DNA from: CAZFNU01 sp964520445
GTDB taxonomy: Bacteria > Patescibacteriota > Minisyncoccia > UBA6257 > JAKLIH01
DNA: 8,306 nt
Direction of reading: 5' to 3'
NCBI GenBank assembly: GCA_964520445.1
Contig: CAZFNU010000033.1
Coordinates: 1-8,306 of the forward strand
Position 1 is the stretch's first letter; every line of letters begins with the position of its first letter. The translations under genes and the position numbers were made by a program. Shown here piece by piece: positions 7,744-8,306 of the stretch. Below the pieces are notes generated by a model. That model was not told the origin of the DNA, did not search any database, and saw only the letters and a program-made list of their open reading frames with translations.

Positions 7744-8306
7744 TTATTGATATCTCCCCCTAGTTTTGTTATACCTGGACATAACCTCATCCGCACTCAA
7801 TCCCCTATTATATATTCTTACTTCATCAAGGGAGCCGTCGGTGAGTTTATAGTTACTTGAAGAATAAGCGCCAACATATCTAGGTCTAGAAACTACGGGA
7901 AAAACAGGATTGGTAAGAGCCTTAATACCCCCAAATAGTATTCCATTTCTATAATAATATCCTCTTTTATTAGTATAATCGCAAATTACTACAGCATGTA
8001 TTCATTGATTGTCTAACCCTTGAAAAAAATTAGTAGCAGAAAATGAACCATAATTCGAACCGTCAGTATATTAGTATCATAAATTATTTGTATTATGATA
8101 TCTTACAAATAATATATCTCCATTAACAATATTTTCTGTAGCCTCTCCCACTATTGTTTGTAATATATTGGAACTAAAAGTAGTTTTTACCCACGCCTCT
8201 ATCGTAAGTATCCCTGTATTAGGTATAGCAAAAGAAGGGGTTTGGATATAGGAAGTACCAGCTACAGGATAGTACATAGTCATCTCTCCTGATGTAACAG
8301 CTGTTC
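7744..8306 (-). pseudogene. LamG/concanavalin A-like domain protein, 3' part, broken by an in-frame UAA
   Basis: The frame is open from the right edge and carries one LamG-type beta-sandwich domain, a carbohydrate- or ligand-binding fold found on surface and pilin-like proteins of many CPR bacteria. First half: SYIQTPSFAI, then TIEAWVK (Trp by UGG), then DILFVRYHNTNNLW with UGA-Trp at 8077-8079. Two codons later a UAA (8071-8073) interrupts the frame. The same frame then continues with clear LamG sequence: NQWIHAVV (UGA-Trp at 8002-8004, the domain's conserved Trp), YYYRNGIL, GSLDEVRIYNR and ADEVMSRY, ending in UAA at 7744-7746. UAA is a true stop for the other genes here, so the protein is probably truncated, or the base is an error; CAA or TAT to TAA would suffice. 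The ATGs at 8283 and 8277 follow an AGGAG, but LamG-like sequence continues upstream of them, so the start is probably outside the window. The downstream half has no obvious own start. Confidence 0.65.

Noticed and set aside
8277..8292. ATG at 8283 or 8277 after AGGAG as the start of the LamG gene
   Set aside because: The frame is open to the window edge and the LamG-like pattern begins upstream. Spacing to 8283 is too short, and other genes here lack Shine-Dalgarno sequences.
1..8306. UGA=Gly (Absconditabacteria/Gracilibacteria code)
   Set aside because: Conserved glycines are encoded by GGN, while UGA falls at Trp sites such as the ClpB W-T-G-I-P motif.

Overview
The window is AT-rich, and every gene I can support lies on the minus strand. 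Its key property is that UGA (TCA on the plus strand) must be read as tryptophan. Under the standard code almost every gene here breaks at in-frame UGA codons. With UGA=Trp they become full-length, family-sized proteins, and the UGAs fall where the families carry Trp, for example the W-T-G-I-P motif of ClpB and the Trp before the second half of a LamG domain. I count about 23 UGA-Trp codons against 3 UGG. All complete reading frames end in UAA (five, including the broken LamG gene's distal end) or UAG (one).

By protein style the source looks like a Patescibacteria/CPR bacterium, most like Parcubacteria in the broad sense. The signs are an N-acyl-D-amino-acid-deacylase-like protein, a CPR-type MreB, an anchored HtrA protease, ClpB, and a LamG-domain surface protein. 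This is recognition from memory, not a search. The CPR code change I know of is UGA=Gly (Absconditabacteria and Gracilibacteria), so UGA=Trp here would be unusual. A lineage related to Mollicutes is the main alternative.

From right to left, in the direction of transcription: (1) 7744-8306 is the 3' part of a LamG-domain gene, broken by an in-frame UAA at 8071. (2) 7646-7743 is intergenic and holds a perfect DnaA box, an extended -10 promoter and a perfect palindrome over the predicted transcription start. (3) 3009-7645 is a putative envelope and protein quality-control operon: htrA-like protease (423 aa), clpB disaggregase (882 aa), and a very hydrophobic 232-aa membrane protein whose ATG overlaps the clpB stop (TAATG). 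(4) 2952-3008 holds a second promoter almost identical in layout to the first. (5) 1-2951 is a second operon: D-aminoacylase-like amidohydrolase (524 aa), mreB (335 aa) and the 5' part of holB (DNA polymerase III delta'), which runs off the left edge.

The first operon would handle misfolded proteins outside (HtrA) and inside (ClpB) the membrane. The second joins a possibly inactive peptidase-like amidohydrolase, the cell-shape actin and the replication clamp loader. No gene start has a convincing Shine-Dalgarno sequence. I see no tRNA, rRNA, insertion sequence, CRISPR array or strong intrinsic terminator. Once UGA is read as Trp, no gene-free stretch exceeds 100 bases.
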